A stretch of 64,000 nucleotides of DNA from Acetobacter garciniae (GTDB lineage Bacteria; Pseudomonadota; Alphaproteobacteria; Acetobacterales; Acetobacteraceae), in the NCBI RefSeq assembly GCF_017377735.1, contig NZ_JAFVMH010000001.1, forward strand, positions 310,001 to 374,000. The letters are read 5' to 3'. Position 1 is the stretch's first letter; each line of letters starts with the position of its first letter. The notes under the pieces were generated by a model. The model saw only the letters and a program-made list of their open reading frames with translations, did not search any database and was not told where the DNA came from. This document shows positions 1 through 7,987 of the stretch, piece by piece. The translations under genes were made by a program, and so were the position numbers.

Positions 1-343
1 CAACCAGCAGGATCGGCTCGACCAGTTCCTGGGGCGGATTGGTCAGCGTGACGACTGCGGCATAGACCAGTTCGGCAATGAACACCGTGCGGCCAGCCGG
101 GCCATCTTCATTTTCCGGCGCTTCCTTCGCTTCGGTCTTGATGCTCAGGATGACCTCGTAAATCATCTGGTCGTCCTGCAGGCGGTTGGCCTGGACATCG
201 ATATTCACGCCGATCTGGGGCTGGCTGCGCAGCGTGGCGAAAATCTCGGCGCCTCCGGGCACCTCGAAGGAGAGATCGCGCGTATACTGCAGATTGATGG
301 TCAAGGGCAGCGCGGGCGGGGTGGACTGGGCAGTTTCAGACAT
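1..343 (-). CDS. secB: SecB protein-export chaperone (3' end cut by window edge)
   Basis: Cytosolic chaperone that holds precursors unfolded and hands them to SecA. About 114 N-terminal residues are visible, beginning MSETAQSTPPALPLTIN and followed by a YTRDLSFEVPGAPEIF stretch. That stretch, the later VYEVxLxIxxEA-type strand and the FIAELVYA segment are the conserved SecB core. The C-terminal part, including the SecA-binding tail, lies outside the window. In many alphaproteobacteria secB stands divergent to a Tim44-like gene, and the same gene appears here about 1 kb away with a phosphatase between them. The family call is secure; the missing end cannot be judged. Confidence 0.9.
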   Translation of the reverse strand, partial: MSETAQSTPPALPLTINLQYTRDLSFEVPGGAEIFATLRSQPQIGVNIDVQANRLQDDQMIYEVILSIKTEAKEAPENEDGPAGRTVFIAELVYAAVVTLTNPPQELVEPILLV

Positions 344-698
344 GGATGACGGTTTTCCTGCTGTCGGCTTTCATAACCCTTTCGCGGTAGCATGCCCGGG
401 GAACTTCGCCAATAACCCATCCGCGCGGCAGGGGCGTCTGGGGCGGACAATGCGGCACGCAGCGGGGCGGTGGAAGAGCCTGTTGGCATGCCCTGACCGC
501 CTGCAGGCGTATCATGTGCGGCCGGGGCTGGTGGCTTGACCGGCAGCGCCGCATAATCGGGGTGGTACTGCCGGGCCGCAGAGCACGACGCGCACAGCGG
601 GTTTATGCAAGGGTGCGGCCAGGATGGGCTGGAACATGCGGAATGCCCTGCGAGAGCGCGCGTTCAAGAGCGTGTTCACGGAGCGTTCAGATGCGCGA
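344..698. other. 355-bp gap without a recognised gene
   Basis: The stretch between the secB start and the stop of the histidine phosphatase has open frames on both strands, but none has recognisable protein content. I see no tRNA, repeat or clear terminator. It should carry the secB promoter on the minus strand. fxsA, which often accompanies secB in alphaproteobacteria, is not found here. Confidence 0.5.
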
Positions 699-1217
699 TC
701 ACGGGCGGTGGTGCATCCAGTCGCCATTTTCCATGCTGCGCCCGCTCAGTGCGAGCAGGAACCACCAGTGCGAGATCACCAGAATCCGATCGTGCTCGCG
801 TTCGCGGGTCATGCGCTGGTTGAAGGTCTGGGCCCGCTCATGCAGGATACGATCCGGCTCGGGCGGGGGGGACCACCAGTCCTCGCTCAGGGTGCTGAAA
901 TCCAGCTTCGGCCAGGTTCGGGCAAGGACCGATGCCGGCGTGCCCTTGTCGCATGAATACATGCCGCGTTCGCGGATGATGGGCGTAATCTCGGGCGTGA
1001 TCCCCAGCGTTGCCGCAATGGGGGCTGCCGTCTGGAGCGTGCGCGTATAGGGTGAAACCAGGATGCGCGTAATGCCCAGACCGTGCATCTGCCGGGCAAG
1101 CTGGGTGGCGTGGGCCTGCCCCTGGGGCGAAAGGGCGGGGTCGGGCGTACCCGGGTCGCGGCCTTGAAGATCGTAGAGCCGGTTGAATTCGCTTTCGCAA
1201 TGTCGCAGGATAATCAT
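699..1217 (-). CDS. Histidine phosphatase (phosphoglycerate mutase-like) family protein
   Basis: Small single-domain phosphatase of the branch that uses a phosphohistidine intermediate; 172 residues. The N-terminal motif reads LRHCES (family form RHGE, with Cys replacing Gly), so the nucleophilic His follows a phosphate-binding Arg. The second Arg is in SPYTRTLQTA, the acid is in the IIRERGMYS region, and the second core His is in VISHWWF. All four core positions are therefore present. Substrate cannot be read from sequence; phosphosugar or broad phosphatase activity is possible. It sits between secB and the divergent Tim44-like gene, without an obvious operon partner. Confidence 0.8.
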   Translation of the reverse strand: MIILRHCESEFNRLYDLQGRDPGTPDPALSPQGQAHATQLARQMHGLGITRILVSPYTRTLQTAAPIAATLGITPEITPIIRERGMYSCDKGTPASVLARTWPKLDFSTLSEDWWSPPPEPDRILHERAQTFNQRMTREREHDRILVISHWWFLLALSGRSMENGDWMHHRP

Positions 1218-1409
1218 GGATAGAGTCTGTTCATGGTATTATGACCGTATCGTGACACGATCGGATACTCTGCCTCTGGTGCGCAGCGAACGCGCACCAT
1301 TGTATCGGGTTTGCCGCATGACTATGTGGTAAGGACACAAAAAGGGAAAGCGGTTTCCCGCAGGGTGGGCCAGAACGGCCCGCGCGCAGATAGGGTAGGC
1401 GTAAGACAG

Positions 1410-2102
1410 ATGGATTTTTCTCTCGGCCATTTTCCGGTCGACCTGGTTTTGCTGGCTCTGGTGGCGGCGTTCCTGGCGCTCCGCCTGCGCGGCGTGCTGG
1501 GCAAGCGGGTGGGCATGCAGCCCCAGCCCATGCCGGTGCCCCCCCGCGCGGATGCGGCGGTGCGCGCGGTGGAAAGCATGACCGCCCAGCCCGAAGCCAG
1601 CGCCACCACCTTCGATATTCCGGCCCCGGGCACGCGGGTGGGGCAGTTGCTGGTTGAAATCCGCCAGTTCGACCCGGCCTTTGCCGCCCAGCCGTTCCTG
1701 ATGAATGTGCAGACCGTCTTTGCGCAGGTGGTCAAGGCCTATGCCGATGGCAACCGCGATACGCTGAAAACCTATCTTATTCCTGCCGTTTACGCCTCGT
1801 TCGATTCCGCCATGACGGCGCGTGAGCAGGCGGGCGAAAAACAGCGCACCGAAATCAAGGCCGTGCGTTCGCTCAGCATCGAGGATGTGCGGCTGACCCC
1901 CCTGGCCACGGCGGGCGTGGGCAGCATGGCGGCGATTGATGTGCGCATTGTCTCCGATCAGGTCAGCCTGGTGGTGGATGCCCAGGGCCAGCCCGTGACC
2001 GGCACCGATGCGGTGACGGAATTTTCCGACCTGTGGACGTTCGAACGCCTGGTGGGCGTCAACGGCACCGGGTGGCGTCTTGCGGCGGCGCGCAGTGCGT
2101 GA
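1410..2102 (+). CDS. Tim44/TimA-domain protein
   Basis: Membrane-anchored protein of about 230 residues. The chosen ATG gives MDFSLGHFP followed by a hydrophobic segment (about residues 8-25). Upstream in-frame codons add an unconvincing basic stretch. After a linker, residues about 80-225 form a Tim44-like domain (FxxFDPAFAAQPFLMNVQTVFAQVVKAYADGN, then DTLKTYL, and a final RLVGVNGTGWRLAAA). In mitochondria the domain belongs to the TIM23 import motor; the bacterial role is poorly defined. A secB-Tim44-Smr neighbourhood is common in alphaproteobacteria, supporting assignment. The stop overlaps the likely GTG start of the following methyltransferase, so the two are probably co-translated. Confidence 0.8.
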   Translation: MDFSLGHFPVDLVLLALVAAFLALRLRGVLGKRVGMQPQPMPVPPRADAAVRAVESMTAQPEASATTFDIPAPGTRVGQLLVEIRQFDPAFAAQPFLMNVQTVFAQVVKAYADGNRDTLKTYLIPAVYASFDSAMTAREQAGEKQRTEIKAVRSLSIEDVRLTPLATAGVGSMAAIDVRIVSDQVSLVVDAQGQPVTGTDAVTEFSDLWTFERLVGVNGTGWRLAAARSA

Positions 2103-2968
2103 GTGCGGGCAAGGCGAAGGGCGGCGGCGCGGCGTCTGACGCGCCGGTTTCCGCACATCATGGCGCGCGGACAAGACGGTACCGGGTTGGCGGCCAGCAG
2201 ATCGTGCAGGGGGATTGCCTGCGGGTGCTGCGCCGCATGGCGGCAGGCTCGGTCGATGTCGTCGTAACCTCGCCACCCTATAATATCGGCCTGTCCTACC
2301 GGTCCTACCCCGACCGCCGGGGGGAAGACGATTACCTGGACTGGATGGTGGAGGTCGCAACCCAGTTGCGGCGCGTGCTCCGCCCCGATGGTTCTTTTTT
2401 TCTCAATATTTCAGGCTCGTCGGCGCAGCCCTGGCTGCCGTTCGAACTGGTGGTGCGCCTGCGCGCGCTGTTCGTGCTGCAAAACCATATTGCCTGGGTG
2501 AAGTCCATTTCGGTGGGGGAAGACAGCTTCGGCCATTTCAAGCCCATGAACAGCCGGCGCTACCTGCACCGCGGGCATGAGCATGTCTTTCATTTCACGC
2601 TCGACGGTGCCGTCGCGCTGGACCGTCTGGCCGCGGGCGTGCCCTACAAGGACAAGTCCAACATCGCCCGGCGCGGCCACAGCCAGGACCGGCGCTGCCG
2701 GGGGGATACCTGGTTCATCCCCTACGAGACGGTGCGGGGAAGGGCCGAAAAATTCGACCATCCGGGCACCTTTCCCGTTGCGTTGCCGGAACGATGTATT
2801 CTACTGCATGGTAAGGCGGGGGCGGATGTGCTCGACCCGTTCATGGGAACGGGCACGACATTGCTCGCGGCCCAGCGCATGGGCTGCAAGGGGGTCGGGA
2901 TCGAGCTTGACGGGCAATATGTGGCGGTCGCCCGCGCCCGGCTGAAGGAGGACGAGGCCGCCGCCTAG
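2099..2968 (+). CDS. Orphan site-specific DNA methyltransferase (beta-class, N4/N6)
   Basis: SAM-dependent DNA amino-methyltransferase of about 289 residues. The catalytic motif TSPPYN is at residues 57-62, and the SAM-binding motif FMGTGTT is near the C terminus (about 248-254), followed by the GVGIEL strand. Catalytic motif before SAM motif is the beta-class order. TSPPY is commoner in N4-cytosine enzymes, whereas DPPY is typical of N6-adenine enzymes, so m4C is possible but unproven. I chose the GTG that overlaps the upstream stop; a longer frame exists but would run into the Tim44 gene. No restriction enzyme is adjacent, so it is solitary. It lacks the C-terminal extension of CcrM. Confidence 0.85.
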   Translation: MSAGKAKGGGAASDAPVSAHHGARTRRYRVGGQQIVQGDCLRVLRRMAAGSVDVVVTSPPYNIGLSYRSYPDRRGEDDYLDWMVEVATQLRRVLRPDGSFFLNISGSSAQPWLPFELVVRLRALFVLQNHIAWVKSISVGEDSFGHFKPMNSRRYLHRGHEHVFHFTLDGAVALDRLAAGVPYKDKSNIARRGHSQDRRCRGDTWFIPYETVRGRAEKFDHPGTFPVALPERCILLHGKAGADVLDPFMGTGTTLLAAQRMGCKGVGIELDGQYVAVARARLKEDEAAA

Positions 2969-3043
2969 CCGGTGCCGGGGGGCCTTGAGCACAGTTTGAT
3001 CGATTTTATTCATAATTATTTCAAGAATAATCGTTTTGACTTT

Positions 3044-3092
3044 TTGATGTGTATCAAACACAAGCTCTGACCAGAAAGAATATGAGATAGAC
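3044..3092 (+). promoter_or_regulatory. Perfect FNR box and predicted class II promoter of the peroxidase gene
   Basis: TTGATGTGTATCAA at 3044-3057 matches the FNR/Anr consensus TTGAT-N4-ATCAA at every fixed position. Its centre (3050.5) lies 41.5 bp upstream of position 3092. A plausible -10 hexamer TATGAG lies at 3081-3086, just where a class II FNR-activated promoter would need it. The next gene is the peroxidase, about 24 bp downstream of the predicted start. The box is seen directly; activation by an oxygen-responsive regulator is inference from the site and from FNR control of E. coli yhjA. Confidence 0.7.
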
Positions 3093-3115
3093 GATAAAGC
3101 AATGCTGAGGGAGAA

Positions 3116-4531
3116 TTGGATTTGAAACGCATCGTAGCAGCCCTGATAGGTGCAGGTATTGTGGCCTATGGCGGGACGGTCGCCTTTTTACAGCATTTCG
3201 ACCATGGCTTGGCCCCCGCACTGCCTGCCTCATCCCCCACGCGCAAGGACCCCGTCGCCCTGGCGGCTTTCAATGTCATGAGCGAGGCGCGCTGCGACTA
3301 CTGCCATGCCACGGGGCGTGAACTGCCATTTTATTTCAACCTCCCCATCGCCCATACGCTGATGAGCAGCGACCTGGAGCAGGGCCGCCGCCATTTCCGC
3401 ATCGAGCCCGTTCTGGCCGCCTTGCAGGAAGGCAAGGCCCCGTCCGAGGAACAGCTTTCCCGGATCGAGGAGGTCATTGTCCAGAACCGTATGCCGCCAA
3501 CGCTTTACCTGTTGCTGCACTGGCACGCCCATCTGTCCAACGCCGACCGCCAGGCCGTGCTGGCCTGGGTGCGTGACGCCCGGCTGCGCTATTACCCCGA
3601 CACGGCAGCCGCCGCACAATTCGCGGGTGAGCCCGTGCGCACGGTGCCGGCCGTCGCGGTGGATGCCGCCAAGGTCGAACTGGGTCGCAAGCTGTTTTTC
3701 GACAAGACGCTTTCGGGCGATGGTACCGTAAGCTGCGCAAGCTGCCACGACCTGGAACGCGGCGGTGTCGACCACCTGAAAACGGCCACGGGTATCAGCG
3801 GGCAGAAGGGCCCGATCAACGTGCCCACGGTCTATGACGCCTATTTCAAGATCGCGCAGTTCTGGAACGGTCGCGCGGCCGACCTGGCCGCACAGGCGGC
3901 GGGCCCGGTCATGAACCCGCTTGAAATGGGTTCGCATGACTGGACGATTGTTGCCAGCAAGCTGGGGCCTGACTACGGGCCGATGTTCCAGACCGCCTTC
4001 GGGCCGGATGCGAAGCCTGACGAGCAGACGATCACGACCGCCATTGCCGAGTTCGAAAAGACACTGGTCACGCCAGACAGTGCGTTCGACCTGTATCTCA
4101 AGGGCAAGACCGACGCGATCAGCGACCAGGCCAAGCGGGGGTATGAACGCTTCAAGGCCATTGGCTGCTCCGGCTGCCATAGCGGTATCGGCCTGGGTGG
4201 CGGCGGCTACGAAGCCATGGGGCTGGAGGCTGACTACTTCAAGGATCGTGGCGGCCCTGTGACCGACGCCGATGAAGGCCGCTACACGGTCACGCATCAG
4301 GATCAGGACCGTTATCGCTTTGTCGTGCCCAACCTGCGTAACATCGCGCTGACGGCCCCTTATTTCCACGATGGCAGTGTCGCCACGCTGGAAGACGCCG
4401 TGCGCAAGATGGCGCATTACCAGACGCCCGACAGCACACCTTCTGACCAGGACGTGGCGGATATTGTCGCCTTCCTCAAAACCCTGACAGGCACGTATGA
4501 CGGGCATGTCCTGACGAATGCGGCGAACTGA
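3116..4531 (+). CDS. ccp: Tri-haem cytochrome c peroxidase, YhjA/Ccp-like
   Basis: Periplasm-facing, membrane-anchored peroxidase that reduces H2O2 with electrons from quinol or cytochrome c. It has 471 residues, close to E. coli YhjA (about 465). An N-terminal signal-anchor (residues 5-25) precedes three CxxCH haem sites: CDYCH at 60-64, CASCH at 207-211 and CSGCH at 351-355. The first, within an ARCDYCHATGRELPFYFNLP context, marks the extra N-terminal haem domain of YhjA, absent in classical di-haem enzymes. There is no ATG start. The frame opens with TTG; a second TTG six bases on has better spacing to AGGGAG and may be the true start. The gene is preceded by a perfect FNR box. The haems depend on the ccm operon at the other end of this window. 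Confidence 0.9.
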   Translation: MDLKRIVAALIGAGIVAYGGTVAFLQHFDHGLAPALPASSPTRKDPVALAAFNVMSEARCDYCHATGRELPFYFNLPIAHTLMSSDLEQGRRHFRIEPVLAALQEGKAPSEEQLSRIEEVIVQNRMPPTLYLLLHWHAHLSNADRQAVLAWVRDARLRYYPDTAAAAQFAGEPVRTVPAVAVDAAKVELGRKLFFDKTLSGDGTVSCASCHDLERGGVDHLKTATGISGQKGPINVPTVYDAYFKIAQFWNGRAADLAAQAAGPVMNPLEMGSHDWTIVASKLGPDYGPMFQTAFGPDAKPDEQTITTAIAEFEKTLVTPDSAFDLYLKGKTDAISDQAKRGYERFKAIGCSGCHSGIGLGGGGYEAMGLEADYFKDRGGPVTDADEGRYTVTHQDQDRYRFVVPNLRNIALTAPYFHDGSVATLEDAVRKMAHYQTPDSTPSDQDVADIVAFLKTLTGTYDGHVLTNAAN

Positions 4532-4536
4532 GATCG

Positions 4537-4575
4537 CGGGTCACAAAGCCAGGGGCTGATGCCCCGACCCGTTTT
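4537..4575 (+). terminator. Possible two-tier terminator hairpin after the peroxidase gene
   Basis: Outer arms CGGGTC and GACCCG enclose an inner hairpin GGGGC-TGAT-GCCCC; TTTT follows. The left side has a nine-base internal bulge, so stability is uncertain. Confidence 0.4.
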
Positions 4576-4689
4576 CGGCCTTGAAATGCGGCCCGGTAGC
4601 GAGTGATAAACTGGCTGCCGGGCCGTTGCCGTTCGTGACGGGCCCGTAATGGCACTGTTCGTGATCGTCATGGGGCAGGCAGCAGGCAG

Positions 4690-5436
4690 GTGAACGGAGC
4701 GGCGGTGACCAGGAGGCGGCATTTCAGGGATGAAGAAAAAGCGCTCTGGGCATTGGTCGTGCGCGATGTCTCGCCCCTGCGCGTGGCCCCAAGCGTGCCC
4801 CCCAATGGTGAAACGCCGCTTCCCTCCACCGATCCGACGCCCCAACCTGTTACCCCTGCGGGAAAGAAACGCGCGCGTCTGTCCGCGGCGCCGATGGGGG
4901 ATGGTGCGGGGGCACAGGCCGGCCTTCAGGCGGGGGATGCCGGTGCGCAGACCATGGCTGACTACATGGGTATTGACGGGGGCATTCAAGGAACTGTTCA
5001 GGGGGGCGAGCCATCACCTGCGCCGGACCCCGCATTTCCGGGCCGGGCAAAGGCTGCCGCACCCGTCAGCATTATCCGTGCGCCCAATGCCGCCCAGGCC
5101 ATAGGCCGACGCCAGCCCGGTGTGGATGACTATAGCTGGCGGCGCTTTTCAGATGGTGGCATGCGGGTGGAACTGCGGCTGGACCTGCACGGCATGGTCG
5201 CCCAGGACGCTTTTCGCCGGCTGATGGAATTCATGGATGTGGCGACCCGGCGCGACGTGCGCTGTGTGGAGATCATTACCGGGCTGGGCACCGGGCAGGA
5301 GGGCGGCATTCTGCGCCGCGAACTGCCGCACTGGCTCGACCGCCCCGAAATACGCCGCCGGATTCTGGGCCTGTCCTATCCCCATGCGGGCAACAGGGGA
5401 TCGGTCAGGGTGCTGCTGCGCCGCAGGAAAAGCTGA
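4690..5436 (+). CDS. Smr-domain protein
   Basis: Protein of 248 residues with a C-terminal Smr (small MutS-related) domain, a nuclease-type fold. The N-terminal RRRHFRDEEKALWALVVRDVSPL block is typical of the stand-alone proteobacterial Smr family, which starts with an RR.L...D..LW..V...V.PL segment. A Gly/Ala/Pro-rich linker follows (about 35-140). The domain itself shows LRLDLHGM (about 164-171), then IITGLGTG, GGILRRELPHWL and a C-terminal GSVRVLLRR strand. The GTG start is the first in frame; another GTG 15 bases downstream is also possible. The Tim44-Smr pairing is common in alphaproteobacteria, usually with mltA between them; here a methyltransferase and a peroxidase occupy that place. 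Confidence 0.85.
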   Translation: MNGAAVTRRRHFRDEEKALWALVVRDVSPLRVAPSVPPNGETPLPSTDPTPQPVTPAGKKRARLSAAPMGDGAGAQAGLQAGDAGAQTMADYMGIDGGIQGTVQGGEPSPAPDPAFPGRAKAAAPVSIIRAPNAAQAIGRRQPGVDDYSWRRFSDGGMRVELRLDLHGMVAQDAFRRLMEFMDVATRRDVRCVEIITGLGTGQEGGILRRELPHWLDRPEIRRRILGLSYPHAGNRGSVRVLLRRRKS

Positions 5437-5471
5437 AGCCCGTTATTTCCCAGGACATTGATAAAAATGAT

Positions 5472-5550
5472 AAAAGTTTTTGGGCGTCGCCTTTTTTCAA
5501 AAAGATGACGGTCCTGAAGCTTGTGGGAAAAAGCTTCACCAAAAAATTTT
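5472..5550. repeat. Intergenic hairpin repeat, copy A
   Basis: About 79 bp, of the same family as the element at 18651-18730: AAAGTTTTTGGGCGTCGCC opens it and CTTCACCAAAAAATTTT closes it, with two internal hairpins (the first partly mismatched, GATGACG). It lies between the convergent Smr gene and the Bug-like gene, consistent with a bidirectional terminator. Confidence 0.75.
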
Positions 5551-5570
5551 CAGGAATTTTCGGTCCGTTC

Positions 5571-6764
5571 TCAGGGTTTGCCGGGATTGGCACCGTCGCG
5601 CCAGCGGGGCAGGTTGAGCGCCAGCCAGCGCCGCAGGCCCAGAATGACATTCACATCGGGCATGAGCGCCATATAAAAGGACATGCATTCCGCACCGCTT
5701 ATCAGCATGTCACGGTTATCGGCTGCTTCCTGGCGGACCGTGGGGCTTGCGGCACATGTTTCCGCCGCGTGGCGCCAGCGCGCGACAGAGGCGGGTGTGG
5801 TCAGCAGGGGCAGCAGCAGGGCCGTTTTCACGCTGGCGGCGGCGGCCACCGCATGCCAGGTGGCGGCCAGCGGGGCCAGGGCCGCCTTGGGGCGTTCCTG
5901 GCGCAGCACGCTCATGAAATCGGGCAGGTCCTGCACGGCTTCGCCGCGCAGCGGGGTGGTGGTGTTCACGAACAGGGGCACGAAACCGTCATTGCGCAGG
6001 CCCGCGATCCTGCCGGCGAAGGCTGCGTCGAGTGGTAACTGGATGGCGTTGACATTGCCCGCGCGCAGGGCGGCCATGGCGGCCTCGGGCGTTCCATAGC
6101 CGCTGATGGGGAGCGGGCGCAGGCCCAGCAGGTCGAAGGCCAGCAGGGTGGGCAGTTCGGGGCCCGCGGGGCCGAGAACGGCTACCTTGGTCTGCTGGTT
6201 GCCCAGAATGGACCCCAGGGACCGGTGCAGGGCCACGCGCCCCACCGTAACCGTGGGCTGGCAGGCGATAAAGACCGGCATCCAGCGCTGGTAATCGTAA
6301 TGAACGCGCATGTCGCCGGTCATGGATGTCAGCATGGTGGTGCCCGGCGCCATCAGGGCTGCCGGGGCGTTGGTGCCCTGCTGCTGGGCGTCGAACAGGT
6401 TGGCGCCGGTCACGCCGTCCCACCCGGTGGTGGTTTCAAGGCTGAAGGCGGGGCGGATCAGCGTACGCGCCAGCAGCGGGGCCAGCAGGGTGGCCCATTT
6501 GCCGCTTGGCGTGTCCGCGGTTCCTGCAACGACCAGCCGCCCCCCGCCCGCGCCCGGAAGGAGGGCCCCGGCTGAAGGATCTGCGGGTACGGTATCGGCG
6601 GCCAGAACGTCTGTGGCGTCGGCTGCTGCCGTATCCTGCGACCGCGCCACCCCTGCCGCGACAATGCCTGCTGCCGAGCCGGCTACAAACACGCGGCGTG
6701 TGAAGGCGCGTGGGCGTGCAGTACGGTGGCGTGAAAGACGGCGGGTCTCGTCAGGGTCGGGCAA
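5571..6764 (-). CDS. Exported Bug/TctC-like solute-binding protein
   Basis: Protein of 397 residues. The N terminus carries RTARPRAFTRRVFVAGSAAG, a Tat-like twin-arginine region followed by a hydrophobic stretch and an Ala-rich cleavage zone. The mature part resembles periplasmic binding proteins of the tripartite tricarboxylate (Bug/TctC) group: an early strand RLVVAGTADTPSGKWATLLAPLLA, then VTGANLFDAQ, a segment ending MPVFIACQPTVTVGR, and a second lobe around KVAVLGPAGPELPTLLAFDLLG. Identity to the family is distant and the ligand is unknown. No TctA/TctB membrane genes are adjacent, as is usual for orphan Bug proteins. It follows hemF on the same strand after about 70 bp and may be co-transcribed. 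Confidence 0.55.
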   Translation of the reverse strand: MPDPDETRRLSRHRTARPRAFTRRVFVAGSAAGIVAAGVARSQDTAAADATDVLAADTVPADPSAGALLPGAGGGRLVVAGTADTPSGKWATLLAPLLARTLIRPAFSLETTTGWDGVTGANLFDAQQQGTNAPAALMAPGTTMLTSMTGDMRVHYDYQRWMPVFIACQPTVTVGRVALHRSLGSILGNQQTKVAVLGPAGPELPTLLAFDLLGLRPLPISGYGTPEAAMAALRAGNVNAIQLPLDAAFAGRIAGLRNDGFVPLFVNTTTPLRGEAVQDLPDFMSVLRQERPKAALAPLAATWHAVAAAASVKTALLLPLLTTPASVARWRHAAETCAASPTVRQEAADNRDMLISGAECMSFYMALMPDVNVILGLRRWLALNLPRWRDGANPGKP

Positions 6765-6835
6765 GCGTTGTGGTTCCTCTGCTGATCGGCTGGCGGATGC
6801 TACGACAGATTGGTGGCAGAATCACGACCGTTTTA

Positions 6836-7750
6836 TCACGGCCATTTCACCTCGGGCGGCATGCTCATCAAAATGGCTTCGGTATGCCCGCCGGTCTTCA
6901 GGCCGAACAGCGTGCCCCGGTCGTGCAGGAGGTTGAATTCCACGTAGCGCCCGCGCCGGACAAGCTGGGCTTCGCGCTGTTCTGGGGTCCAGCCCTGCAT
7001 CATGCGCCTGCGCACAATCTGCGGATAGCTTTCCAGAAAGGCCAGCCCCACATCCTTGGTGAAAGCGAAGTCGGCATCCGTGTCGCCCGTATCGAGCCGG
7101 TCATAGAAAATGCCGCCCAGGCCGCGGGGTTCGTTGCGGTGGGGCAGGTGGAAATACCGGTCGCACCAGTCCTTGAAGCGCGGATAATATTCCGGGTCGT
7201 GCCGTGCGCAGGCCTGTTCGAAGGCGGCATGGAATACGGCTGCGTCCTCGCGCGCCTGCTCGCTTGCGGGGAACATGGGGGTAATATCGCCGCCGCCGCC
7301 GAACCAGCCCTGCGTTGTCACGATCATGCGGGTGTTGAAATGGGCTGCCGGCACCAGCGGGCTGCACAGATGCGCCACCAGGCTGATACCGGTTGCGAAA
7401 AAATGCGGGTTTTCGGCGGCACCGGGAATGGTGGCTGCAAAATCCGCCCCGAACGTGCCTTCCACCGTGGAGACATTCACCCCCACTTTTTCAAAGACCC
7501 GCCCCCGCATGACGCTCATCACCCCGCCACCGCCGGGGCTGCCGTCTTCATTGGCGCGCTGCCATGCCTTGCGTTCGAACCGGCCGGGGGCTTCGTGGCC
7601 GGGCAGGGTGGGGCTGTCGAGGTTCTGCGCGTCTGTCTCGATCTGTTCGAAGGCGGCGCAGATCCGGTCGCGCAGTTCCTCGAACCACTGGCGGGCGGCC
7701 TCTTTCAGCCGGTCATGGGCGGGAACGGAGGCAGGCTTGGTCGATGTCAT
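6836..7750 (-). CDS. hemF: Oxygen-dependent coproporphyrinogen III oxidase
   Basis: Cytosolic haem-biosynthesis enzyme that oxidatively decarboxylates coproporphyrinogen III to protoporphyrinogen IX using O2. The 304-residue length is typical. Signature regions are present: [19 protein letters not shown], the VSTVEGTFG strand, [31 protein letters not shown], a [20 protein letters not shown] segment, and the C-terminal [21 protein letters not shown] signature. It is divergent from the bc1 cytochrome genes, which fits haem supply for respiration. No anaerobic hemN is seen in the window. Confidence 0.95.
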   Translation of the reverse strand: MTSTKPASVPAHDRLKEAARQWFEELRDRICAAFEQIETDAQNLDSPTLPGHEAPGRFERKAWQRANEDGSPGGGGVMSVMRGRVFEKVGVNVSTVEGTFGADFAATIPGAAENPHFFATGISLVAHLCSPLVPAAHFNTRMIVTTQGWFGGGGDITPMFPASEQAREDAAVFHAAFEQACARHDPEYYPRFKDWCDRYFHLPHRNEPRGLGGIFYDRLDTGDTDADFAFTKDVGLAFLESYPQIVRRRMMQGWTPEQREAQLVRRGRYVEFNLLHDRGTLFGLKTGGHTEAILMSMPPEVKWP

Positions 7751-7987
7751 GGGCGGCGGCTCTTCTGTTCGGACAGTCCATCAATAGGGCGTGCGGCACC
7801 TTGGCCGGGGCCTTGGCTGGGCAGGGCGCGGACGGGACCAGGGGCCGCAATGCGGGCCACAGGACGGGCCCGGGCAGTGGGGCTTGCGAAAATGCTTTGC
7901 CTGCGGGTCATTGCAAGACCATCCCGTTCGCCGTTAAACCGTAGCCATGCCCGGCATGGTGTGGCAGACGCGGGGGGAGAAGGCAAC

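Noticed and set aside
3230..4507. 425-codon minus-strand open frame
   Set aside because: Antisense of the tri-haem peroxidase gene.
6710..7987. Long upstream extension of the cytochrome b open frame
   Set aside because: It is antisense to hemF, whose protein is unmistakable, and lacks protein-like composition; a good ATG with a ribosome binding site lies at 7988.
7751..7987. Remnant of a Rieske gene before cytochrome b
   Set aside because: No CTHLGC or CPCHGS type motif in any frame; the gap looks non-coding.
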